From Marinobacter sp. 1-4A (lineage in GTDB: Bacteria > Pseudomonadota > Gammaproteobacteria > Pseudomonadales > Oleiphilaceae), in contig NZ_VCGY01000002.1 of NCBI RefSeq assembly GCF_016597725.1, forward strand, positions 124,001-188,000: 64,000 nt of DNA, read 5' to 3'. A program made the translations under genes and the position numbers. The notes under the pieces are model-generated. The model saw only the letters and a program-made list of their open reading frames with translations. It did no database searches and was not told the origin of the DNA. Of the stretch, positions 1-6,886 are shown piece by piece. The number at the start of each line of letters is the position of its first letter. Position 1 is the stretch's first letter.

Positions 1-2
1 CC

Positions 3-176
3 GGTCAGGTTCTGCCTACCGCCAAAAAAGTAACCTACTACCTCGACCTCAAACGTGTAATCCGTCGCAAGCTTACGATGGCCATTGCCGACGGACGTAT
101 GGAAGTGGATGGCAAAGAAATATACACCGCCAAAGACCTGCGGGTTGGCGTGTTCTCTTCCACGGATGATTTTTAG
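3..176 (+). CDS. fabA: 3-hydroxyacyl-ACP dehydratase/isomerase FabA, C-terminal part
   Basis: This is the last 57 codons of a gene that begins before the window. The translation contains [18 protein letters not shown] and ends in [13 protein letters not shown], which matches the C-terminal hot-dog fold of FabA. FabA dehydrates 3-hydroxyacyl-ACP and isomerises trans-2- to cis-3-decenoyl-ACP, the branch point to unsaturated fatty acids. The stop codon overlaps the AGGAG ribosome-binding site of the next gene, fabB, so the two form the classic fabAB operon. The catalytic His and Asp lie in the missing N-terminal part and cannot be checked. Confidence 0.95.
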   Translation, partial: GQVLPTAKKVTYYLDLKRVIRRKLTMAIADGRMEVDGKEIYTAKDLRVGVFSSTDDF

Positions 177-187
177 GAGTTAACAAG

Positions 188-1399
188 ATGCGGCGCGTTG
201 TTATCACCGGTATGGGGATTGTCTCCAGCCTTGGCACCAATCAAAAAGAAGTCACGCACTCCCTGAAGGAATCCATTCCCGGGATCGCCCTCAGTGAAGA
301 AGCCCGTGACAACGGTTTACGCAGCCACATTTGTGGCCAGATAAACCTGAATCTGCCCGAGCTGATTGATCGCAAGTTATTGCGCTTCATGTGTCCGGCT
401 GCAGCTTACACCTATCTCGCCGCCTGCGAAGCCATCGAACAGGCTGGGCTAACCAATGAACACCTCACAGCCAACAGCACCGGCGCTGTGTTTGGTACTG
501 GCGGTGCATCAACAGTTGAACTGCTTGACGCAATCGACACCCACCGCGCCAAAGGTATTCGCCGCGTTGGGCCTTATCGCGTGCCCCGCACTATGGGCAG
601 TTCAATCAACGCGACAATCGCAACGGCATTCGGCATTACCGGCATCAACTACGGCATTACCTCAGCCTGTGCCACCAGCGCACACGCCATCGGCCACGCG
701 GCAGACCAAATTGCCCTTGGGCGTCAGGATGTCATGCTTGCTGGCGGCGGTGAAGATATCCACTGGACCCTAAGCCTGATGTTCGATGCCATGGGTGCGC
801 TGTCAACCAAGTACAACGATACGCCTGAAAAAGCATCTCGCACCTACGATAAAGACCGGGATGGCTTTGTTATTTCCGGCGGCGGCGGCACGCTGGTGCT
901 CGAAGCACTGGAGCACGCAGAAGCCCGTGGTGCGACCATTCTTGCGGAACTGGTCGGCTTTGGAGCCACATCCGACGGCGCAGACATGGTTGCGCCCAGC
1001 GGTGAGGGCGCTATTCGCTGCATGCAGCAAGCGATGAAAACCGTAGATGGCGAAATCAGCTACATCAACACCCACGGCACAAGCACACCCGCCGGCGACG
1101 TAACAGAGCTGACAGCCCTCAAAGCAACGTTTGGCGATAAGATTCCGCCGCTGAGCTCTACCAAGCCCCTGTGCGGTCACGCCTTGGGCGCAGCCGGTGT
1201 GCATGAGGCTATTTACAGCATCATCATGCAGCGCGAAGGCTTTATCGCACCCTCAGCCAACATCGAAAATCTGGATGAAGGTGCGCAAGGCTACCCGATT
1301 GTGCGCGAGCGGCTAGATAACCAGAATCTGGATCTCGTTATGAGCAACAGCTTTGGCTTTGGTGGCACCAACGCCACGCTAGTCTTCAAGAAGGCCTGA
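188..1399 (+). CDS. fabB: 3-oxoacyl-ACP synthase I (FabB)
   Basis: A 403-residue condensing enzyme with the KAS I triad visible: Cys161 in [11 protein letters not shown], His296 in [11 protein letters not shown] and His331 in [10 protein letters not shown]. It elongates acyl-ACP with malonyl-ACP, and FabB is the form needed to extend the cis-3-decenoyl product of FabA. Length matches the family (about 405). The start is fixed by AGGAG 8 bases upstream, overlapping the fabA stop, so translation is probably coupled. The gene ends six bases before the convergent AraC-type gene and no clear terminator hairpin is seen between them. Confidence 0.97.
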   Translation: MRRVVITGMGIVSSLGTNQKEVTHSLKESIPGIALSEEARDNGLRSHICGQINLNLPELIDRKLLRFMCPAAAYTYLAACEAIEQAGLTNEHLTANSTGAVFGTGGASTVELLDAIDTHRAKGIRRVGPYRVPRTMGSSINATIATAFGITGINYGITSACATSAHAIGHAADQIALGRQDVMLAGGGEDIHWTLSLMFDAMGALSTKYNDTPEKASRTYDKDRDGFVISGGGGTLVLEALEHAEARGATILAELVGFGATSDGADMVAPSGEGAIRCMQQAMKTVDGEISYINTHGTSTPAGDVTELTALKATFGDKIPPLSSTKPLCGHALGAAGVHEAIYSIIMQREGFIAPSANIENLDEGAQGYPIVRERLDNQNLDLVMSNSFGFGGTNATLVFKKA

Positions 1400-1404
1400 C
1401 TACA

Positions 1405-1761
1405 TTAAGAAAGCCTAATAGAGCGGTATTCAGCCGGGGATGTACCCATCCAGCGCTTAAACGCCCGGCTGAATGCGCTCAGTTCTGAAAACCCAAGCTG
1501 CTCGGCAATTTCAACCAAAGGCTTGGTTTTATCCTGCATGTAAGTTAGCGCCTGCTTACGGCGTACATCTTCTAGCAAACGGGCAAAGGTTAAACCTTCC
1601 CGCTTCAACTTCTTGTGAAGCGTGTACCGGCTCATGTGCAACTGCGACGCCACCACCTCAACACCCACCTTGCCACGGGCAAGCTGAATACTGATCAGCG
1701 AACTCACTTTGTTACTCAACGAAACCCGCACCACCTCTGGGCTCAGAGGCTCTAATGCCAT
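1405..1761 (-). CDS. AraC-type DNA-binding protein consisting of the HTH domain only
   Basis: 118 residues that are almost entirely the tandem helix-turn-helix of AraC/XylS regulators: VEVVASQLHMSRYTLHKKLK is the first HTH, and IAEQLGFSELSAFSRAFKRW with the terminal GTSPAEYR is the second. The usual N-terminal ligand or dimerisation domain is missing. A longer reading frame upstream is possible, but the ATG at 1761 has an AGGAGG Shine-Dalgarno 8 bases before it, so this start is preferred. It is convergent with fabB. No target can be deduced; regulation of fabAB or of the divergent trhP is conceivable but unsupported. Confidence 0.85.
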   Translation of the reverse strand: MALEPLSPEVVRVSLSNKVSSLISIQLARGKVGVEVVASQLHMSRYTLHKKLKREGLTFARLLEDVRRKQALTYMQDKTKPLVEIAEQLGFSELSAFSRAFKRWMGTSPAEYRSIRLS

Positions 1762-1919
1762 TCTTTGATCCTCCTGATTCATAAATACCGATTTTCTCAT
1801 TCCGGATTGCAGCGTACACATGTTAGCTGAAAATAATCAATAGTACGTTTGAGCAGGGTCAAGGGAATGCACAACAGGCTGCGGCAAAATAGCCCACCAC
1901 TGATTTACTCGGAGCCCCC

Positions 1920-3236
1920 ATGAACATTCCGGAACTGTTGGCACCTGCTGGCACCCCTGAACATCTGGAGACCGCCTTCGCCTATGGCGCAGATGCCGTC
2001 TATGCTGGCCAACCGCGTTACTCTCTGCGGGTACGCAACAACAGCTTCAAAGACACTGCAGCGCTCGGCTCTGGCATTCAGCGCGCCCATGAGCTGGGAA
2101 AGCAGTTCTACTTGGTCTCGAACATAGCGCCCCACAACGACAAAGTGCGCTCCTACCTGCGGGATCTAGAACCCGTACTGGAATACAAGCCGGACGCTTT
2201 GATTATGTCGGATCCCGGCCTGATCATGCTGGTGCAGGAAAAGTGGCCGGACCAGCCTATACACCTATCGGTGCAGGCCAATGCCGTGAACTGGGCTACC
2301 GTAGAGTTCTGGCGCCGCCAAGGGATTAGCCGGGTCATTCTGTCGCGGGAGCTTGCTCTGGGTGAGATCCGCGATATTCGCGAACGGGTTCCGCAAATGG
2401 AACTGGAAGTCTTCGTTCACGGCGCCCTATGTATGGCCTACTCCGGGCGCTGCCTGCTCTCCGGTTACATGAACCACAGAGACGCCAATCAAGGCGCTTG
2501 CACCAATGCCTGCCGCTGGAACTACAAAGAAGTTGCACACACTCAAGACCAAACCGGCGACCTGATTGCCACATCTGCGGCAAGTGATGTACAAAGTTTC
2601 GAGCCGAAAGAGATTCTTCTGGAAGAGCCCAATCGCCCCGGCAGCTTTATTCCTGCCTACGAGGATGAGCACGGCACTTACATTATGAACTCTCGGGATC
2701 TGCGTGCCGTGCAACACGTGGCAGAGCTGGCGGCCATGGGCGTACATTCCCTGAAAATCGAGGGCCGCACCAAAAGTACCTACTACGTTGCCAGAACGAC
2801 TCAGGTGTACCGCAACGCCATTGACCAAGCGGTACAGGGCAAGCCTTTTGATATGAACCTGATGAATGAGCTGGAAGCGCTCTCCAATCGTGGCTACACC
2901 GAAGGCTTCCTGCGCCGACACATGCCACAGGAATACCAAACCTACGAGCGAGGCTCATCTTATCTGGGCACCCAGCAAGTCGTAGGCACAATCACCGATG
3001 ATGACGGCCAGTGGCTGACCGTAGATGTGAAAAACAAGTTTGCGCCGGGCGATCAACTGGAATTGATCACACCGTCTGGCAACCTGCAGTTTTCAATACC
3101 AGTCATGGAAAACCGCAATGGTGTTGCTATGGATTGTGCGCCGGGTAGTGGTCACATCGTTCGTATCCCTCGCCCACCCCAAACACCCCAAGCTCTGAAC
3201 TACAGCTATCTCACCAAGATATTAGCAACATCTTAG
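1920..3236 (+). CDS. trhP: U32 family tRNA hydroxylation protein TrhP (YegQ)
   Basis: 438 residues starting MNIPELLAPAGTPEHLETAF, typical of the peptidase U32 family and of the YegQ/TrhP branch. In E. coli this branch is required for the prephenate-dependent hydroxylation of U34 in several tRNAs. Four cysteines expected to hold an iron-sulfur cluster are visible as C171, C178, C194 and C198. The C-terminal part forms the U32 C-terminal beta domain. A CGGAG ribosome-binding site precedes the ATG. It lies divergent from the AraC-type gene with about 160 bases between. Proteolytic activity is not expected despite the family name. Confidence 0.9.
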   Translation: MNIPELLAPAGTPEHLETAFAYGADAVYAGQPRYSLRVRNNSFKDTAALGSGIQRAHELGKQFYLVSNIAPHNDKVRSYLRDLEPVLEYKPDALIMSDPGLIMLVQEKWPDQPIHLSVQANAVNWATVEFWRRQGISRVILSRELALGEIRDIRERVPQMELEVFVHGALCMAYSGRCLLSGYMNHRDANQGACTNACRWNYKEVAHTQDQTGDLIATSAASDVQSFEPKEILLEEPNRPGSFIPAYEDEHGTYIMNSRDLRAVQHVAELAAMGVHSLKIEGRTKSTYYVARTTQVYRNAIDQAVQGKPFDMNLMNELEALSNRGYTEGFLRRHMPQEYQTYERGSSYLGTQQVVGTITDDDGQWLTVDVKNKFAPGDQLELITPSGNLQFSIPVMENRNGVAMDCAPGSGHIVRIPRPPQTPQALNYSYLTKILATS

Positions 3237-3256
3237 CCCCCCCTCGCCAAAAACAT

Positions 3257-3293
3257 GTAAACAAAAATGATATTGACTATCATTTTTGTTTAC
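3257..3293. promoter_or_regulatory. Perfect 16-bp inverted repeat, Fur-box-like, at the microcin operon promoter
   Basis: Arms 3257-3272 (GTAAACAAAAATGATA) and 3278-3293 are exact reverse complements around the 5-base spacer TTGAC. The core TGATA-TTGAC-TATCA fits the extended Fur pattern AATGATAAT-N-ATTATCATT at 16 of 18 fixed positions by eye. A plausible -35 element TTGACT (3273-3278) lies at its centre, so a bound repressor would block transcription of the genes starting near 3433. It is AT-rich with no T-run at the end of the stem, so a terminator for trhP is less likely. That Fur itself binds is inference. Confidence 0.6.
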
Positions 3294-3432
3294 TGGAATA
3301 TCTGCACCGAATACTCGGCATCATATTATTGCCGCACCGAAAGCTCCCATAAGGATATGATCGGAGCTCTATCTATAAGTAAAACCAAGCACCCACTCGG
3401 TTATCAGACAGCAAGCTATGGATGGACCCATC

Positions 3433-4713
3433 ATGCAACAAGTCTCCCCTCTATTCAGACCAGAGGCAGTCCAAGCAAAGCAGTCCAGCTACTTAGGTCA
3501 GGTATTGATTCAACAGCCTGGAAGATATGCACTCATTGGTCTATGCGCACTATCAATAGCTCTTCTGGCATTAGCTTTTCTGCTCCTTGGCTCCCATACA
3601 CGCAAAGCCACCGCTTCCGGGTTGCTCGTTCCAAGTCAGGGCGTACTCAGAATACTAGCTCCTGCACAGGGGCAGGTTCTGAAAGTGGAAGTGAAAGAAG
3701 GCAAAACAGTAAAGGCTGACGACACGCTATTTATTTTGTCAGACGAACGCATTTCCAGCTTTGGTAAATTACAAACATTAAAAGGCGAGCAACTACTCCA
3801 TCGCCAGTCCCTGATAAACAAAAACAAAGAACAAGCTACCCGCCAACTCGCCCGGCAAATGGAATTGCTGGATATGCGATTACGCGCGCTGGATGCAGAA
3901 GAATCTACACTGCGGGCAGAAATTACCCTGATGGAACAACGAGAGTATCTGGCGCAAGCTAATCTCGACCGGTTACGAGAACTGCTGGAACGTGGACATA
4001 TAGCCATCACAGAACTGCAGCGGGCAGAAACAGAACTATTAACACTGGCGAGTCAGAAGCAGGCCATTAAACGAGACCACGCAAGCCTGAAACATTCTCG
4101 TCTCGCACTAATGGAAAAGCGGCGTGATCAGGAGAATCAATATCGACGAGATATCTCTGATGCAGAACATAGCCTTGCCCTTCTGCAACAGGAGACTGCT
4201 GAGAATAACTTAAGGTCACAACAAATTCTGCAAGCCCCCTTTGACGGGCAAGTCACCGGGTTGAATGTTCGCCCCGGCCAGCAAGTGACAATCAACACCC
4301 TCATGGCCAGTCTGGTGCCCCTGAATAGCAAGTTACATGCTCACCTCTACATAACCCCCCGTCAGGCCGGTTTCATTGAGCCCGGGCAGAACGTCTCCCT
4401 TCGCTATGCAGCTTACCCTTATCAAAAGTTTGGCATGGCTCAGGGACGAGTGCTGAATATTGCCAGTAGCCCCTATTCGATTCACGAACTTCAACCCCAT
4501 ATCACCAGTATCCTGCAAAACAGCAGCACACCAAACGCGGGGGAAAACTATTACCGAGTGACTGTTGAACTGGCGTCCCAGCATATTCAACTCTACGGAA
4601 AACAACAGCCGCTACTTACTGGAATGCAAATAGAGGCCGACATTCTGCAGGAAAAGCGGAAGATCTATGAATGGATTCTCGAACCAGTTTTCTCAATGAC
4701 AGGGAAAATGTAG
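3433..4713 (+). CDS. HlyD/CvaA-type membrane fusion protein of a bacteriocin exporter
   Basis: About 426 residues: a short cytoplasmic N-terminus with LFRPEAVQAKQSSYLGQV, typical of CvaA/MchE-like adaptors, one transmembrane helix (roughly residues 32-53 from this start), a biotinyl-lipoyl-like segment (ILAPAQGQVLKVEVKEGK), a long coiled-coil hairpin, then the second lipoyl half (QAPFDGQVTGLNVRPGQQV) and a beta-barrel domain. It would bridge the C39 ABC transporter at 6887 to a TolC-type channel. An in-frame ATG at 3418 exists, but GGATGGA sits seven bases before the ATG at 3433, so this start is preferred. It is the first gene after the 3257-3293 palindrome. Confidence 0.88.
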   Translation: MQQVSPLFRPEAVQAKQSSYLGQVLIQQPGRYALIGLCALSIALLALAFLLLGSHTRKATASGLLVPSQGVLRILAPAQGQVLKVEVKEGKTVKADDTLFILSDERISSFGKLQTLKGEQLLHRQSLINKNKEQATRQLARQMELLDMRLRALDAEESTLRAEITLMEQREYLAQANLDRLRELLERGHIAITELQRAETELLTLASQKQAIKRDHASLKHSRLALMEKRRDQENQYRRDISDAEHSLALLQQETAENNLRSQQILQAPFDGQVTGLNVRPGQQVTINTLMASLVPLNSKLHAHLYITPRQAGFIEPGQNVSLRYAAYPYQKFGMAQGRVLNIASSPYSIHELQPHITSILQNSSTPNAGENYYRVTVELASQHIQLYGKQQPLLTGMQIEADILQEKRKIYEWILEPVFSMTGKM

Positions 4714-4738
4714 GGCGATCAAGCAAAGGAAAAACAGC

Positions 4739-4954
4739 ATGAAAATGACCATTAGAGAACAAGATGTCTTTAAGCTTCTTACACAAGGAAAAACAAACAA
4801 GCAGATCGCAGCACAACTAAACATCAGCGACTTTACTGTCAGAGATCACGTATCCGCCCTATTGCGCAAAAAAAACGTCTCTTCTCGTATGGAACTGATC
4901 GCCGCTTATCATGCCGGACCCGGGAATCAGGATGAAAAGCCCCTACACCTGTAG
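4739..4954 (+). CDS. Stand-alone LuxR-type helix-turn-helix regulator (71 aa)
   Basis: The protein is little more than a GerE/LuxR DNA-binding domain: TIREQDVFKLLTQGKTNKQI followed by AAQLNISDFTVRDHVSALLR and KKNVSSRMELIAAY. No receiver, autoinducer or sensor domain is present, so it must act constitutively or with a partner. AAAGGA lies nine bases before the ATG. It sits 25 bases after the fusion-protein gene and 135 bases before the AT-rich small genes, a good place for a local regulator of immunity/precursor expression. That role is inferred from position only. Confidence 0.85.
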   Translation: MKMTIREQDVFKLLTQGKTNKQIAAQLNISDFTVRDHVSALLRKKNVSSRMELIAAYHAGPGNQDEKPLHL

Positions 4955-5089
4955 GGTTGCGACAAAAAAAAACCAACTTAAAATACACCCCTAATGTCAC
5001 CTAACGCTTAAGACCTTAGACAAATCAAGAAAAGCCAAAAATTATAAATTAAAACTAAAAAACCTATTGAAATAAAATAGGAAAAAATC

Positions 5090-5350
5090 ATGAGTTATAT
5101 AAAATTCACAACCCCTTTCTATTTTATTTTCCTCGGGACACTACTATCCATAACAAACAACACACCATTACCACTTATAGAGAAAATAGTGTTCACTGGA
5201 GCATTTTTCATTTTTGGGTCTCCACTAATAACTTTATTTTTCTATAAAAACAAAGCCAACATAGAGGCTTACTCAAAAAAACCTGACTCCAATATAATTT
5301 TAGAGATTATATTTGGTAAATCTAAAAAAGGAAAAGAAACTGATGCGTAA
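5090..5350 (+). CDS. Small two-helix membrane protein, candidate microcin immunity protein
   Basis: 86 residues with two hydrophobic stretches (about residues 7-22 and 33-52) and a lysine-rich C-terminus ending GKSKKGKETDA. I do not recognise a named family. The gene is AT-rich with many AAA/ATA/TTT codons, unlike neighbouring genes, and has an AGGAAA ribosome-binding site. Its last 8 bases overlap the start of the microcin precursor gene, the same immunity-first, overlapping arrangement as cvi-cvaC of colicin V, where the immunity protein is also a small two-helix inner membrane protein. Immunity is inferred from size, topology and position. Confidence 0.65.
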   Translation: MSYIKFTTPFYFIFLGTLLSITNNTPLPLIEKIVFTGAFFIFGSPLITLFFYKNKANIEAYSKKPDSNIILEIIFGKSKKGKETDA

Positions 5351-5660
5351 TTTATCAATTGTAGAGATGGATCTGGTTTCAGGCGCTGGCGATGTTTCAG
5401 ATGCTGCCACAGTGGGTGGTGCATTTGGTGGCGCTGCCGGCGTTTCCTATGGATTAACCATCAGAGCTACTGGAAACGCCGTGCTCGGTCTGGCAGGCAT
5501 AGGGGCAGCAGCGGGTGCTGGGATTGCCGCTGCGGGCATGGCCGGGTATGCAGCTGGCCAATGGCTAAACGAAAACACTCCGATACAGGATTGGCTTTCA
5601 AATGCTCTTCCTGACCCTTCCGGTACAAGTTACAACGAAGCAGGAACAAACTACAACTAA
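5343..5660 (+). CDS. Class II microcin precursor peptide (105 aa) with double-glycine-type leader
   Basis: The N-terminus MRNLSIVEMDLVSGA aligns position for position with the colicin V leader MRTLTLNELDSVSGG, giving a 15-residue leader that ends in GA rather than GG, and a 90-residue product. The mature part is rich in Gly and Ala (GAFGGAAGV, GIGAAAGAGIAAAGMAGYAAG), has no Cys, Lys or His, a single Arg (residue 41 of the precursor), and is acidic. The tail carries two GTxYN units (GTSYN, GTNYN). The ATG at 5343 has AAGGAAAAG upstream; a longer TTG-initiated frame at 5313 is unlikely. Cleavage would be by the C39 domain of the transporter at 6887. Confidence 0.8.
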   Translation: MRNLSIVEMDLVSGAGDVSDAATVGGAFGGAAGVSYGLTIRATGNAVLGLAGIGAAAGAGIAAAGMAGYAAGQWLNENTPIQDWLSNALPDPSGTSYNEAGTNYN

Positions 5661-5665
5661 CAACC

Positions 5666-5690
5666 AAGCCCGGCTCTAGTGCCGGGCTTT
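5666..5690 (+). terminator. Hairpin after the microcin precursor gene, weak terminator or transcript stabiliser
   Basis: AAGCCCGGC (5666-5674) pairs exactly with GCCGGGCTT (5681-5689) around a 6-base loop. Only three T follow before CGAG, so termination should be partial. Placed six bases after the precursor stop and before the oxygenase gene, it would give many copies of the precursor/immunity transcript and fewer of the modification and export genes. Confidence 0.6.
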
Positions 5691-5704
5691 CGAGCTAATT
5701 CATC

Positions 5705-6859
5705 GTGCTTATTCAATTCGACCTTTCTCGTGAAACATTTTTAGTAGAGTACCAGGAGAAGAAACCCCTGCTACTCAAGCAAGCTCTGGCTGTAGAAAGC
5801 TTTTCCTGGAGTGATGCTAACAAAATTTTCGAGCGCGCCGATGTCGCTTCTAGTGACTTCAAATTATCTTGTGACGGCATTCGTCCCAAGCAAGAATATG
5901 TCGAGCGCTATATGGATGTCGGCACTCCACGCCATCGACTGATCAAACCAGTGGTCTATGACTACCTGCAAAAAGGTGCGACTCTGATTGCCAACAAAAT
6001 TCGCCATGAGCCAAAGGTTAATTCACTGGTCCGACAAATTGCCGAGTTAACAGGACGGCAAACGGTAACCAGTGCCTATGCTGCCTTCGGTGAAAAAGAT
6101 TCTTTTCGTTGCCACTGGGATACGCGCGATGTATTTGCGATCCAATTGATAGGACGAAAGCGCTGGGTCGTCTACGAACCAACTATGGATTCTCCTCTCT
6201 ACATGCAACAGAGCAAGGACTTCGAACAACAGCATCCTTGCCCAGAAGTGCCTTATATGGATTTCATCATGGAGGCTGGCGACGTTTTCTACCTGCCTCG
6301 CGGCTGGTGGCACAACCCTTTGCCGCTTGGGGAAGAAACATTCCATCTGGCGGTTGGCACCTTCCCACCTTATGCCATCGACTATGCACAATGGGCCTTT
6401 CAGCATCTATCAGATTTCGTCGAAGCTCGGCGCTCTCTGCTTGGCTGGGAGCAGGATCGCGACAATCTGCTAAATCTTAGCCAACAACTGAGCACCTTTA
6501 TCAGCAACCCGGACAACTACCACCGTTTCATGGATGAGTTTATCGGTTCGACTCGTATTGACTCGCCATTGGCTATCGATCTGTTCGGCCAGTTGAACGG
6601 CGGACAAATGGCAGGCGACACCCCTCTTCGCTTGAGTGCAAACCACGCTCATGGCCTTTCAAGTGGCTACGTTATTGCCAATGGTACTCGCCTCAATCTG
6701 GATGATACGGGACGCCGACTTGTCGGCTGCATTGCGAAGCGCCCGGGCATCTGTCTGGATGAGGCCCTCAATGAACTGAATGACCTCGACAATAGCAAGC
6801 TACGCACCTTGATATGGCAACTATGCCAACAGGATGTTTTGGAGCTGGCGCGCCACTGA
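5705..6859 (+). CDS. JmjC/cupin-4 Fe(II)/2-oxoglutarate oxygenase, YcfD (RoxA)-like
   Basis: 384 residues with the cupin fold core of ribosomal-oxygenase-type peptidyl hydroxylases. CHWDTRDVFAIQLIGRKRW gives two iron ligands, His137 and Asp139, and closely resembles the corresponding stretch of YcfD as I remember it. GDVFYLPRGWWHNP supplies the third ligand, probably His203. Length and the C-terminal helical/winged-helix part fit this family. Known members hydroxylate Arg (YcfD on ribosomal L16) or His (MINA53, NO66). Its position between precursor and exporter suggests it modifies the microcin rather than a ribosomal protein. The start is GTG with a poor ribosome-binding site. Confidence 0.85.
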   Translation: MLIQFDLSRETFLVEYQEKKPLLLKQALAVESFSWSDANKIFERADVASSDFKLSCDGIRPKQEYVERYMDVGTPRHRLIKPVVYDYLQKGATLIANKIRHEPKVNSLVRQIAELTGRQTVTSAYAAFGEKDSFRCHWDTRDVFAIQLIGRKRWVVYEPTMDSPLYMQQSKDFEQQHPCPEVPYMDFIMEAGDVFYLPRGWWHNPLPLGEETFHLAVGTFPPYAIDYAQWAFQHLSDFVEARRSLLGWEQDRDNLLNLSQQLSTFISNPDNYHRFMDEFIGSTRIDSPLAIDLFGQLNGGQMAGDTPLRLSANHAHGLSSGYVIANGTRLNLDDTGRRLVGCIAKRPGICLDEALNELNDLDNSKLRTLIWQLCQQDVLELARH

Positions 6860-6886
6860 GCAAATCACCTAGCTAACAGGAATCCC

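Noticed and set aside
5063..5081. RNA hairpin hiding the ribosome-binding site of the 86-codon gene (CCTATT/AATAGG)
   Set aside because: Only six AT-rich pairs in a very AT-rich region, so likely to arise by chance.
5343..5660. Siderophore (class IIb) microcin
   Set aside because: The tail is not Ser/Gly-rich, and no glucosyltransferase or esterase genes of the MceC/MceD type are in the cluster.
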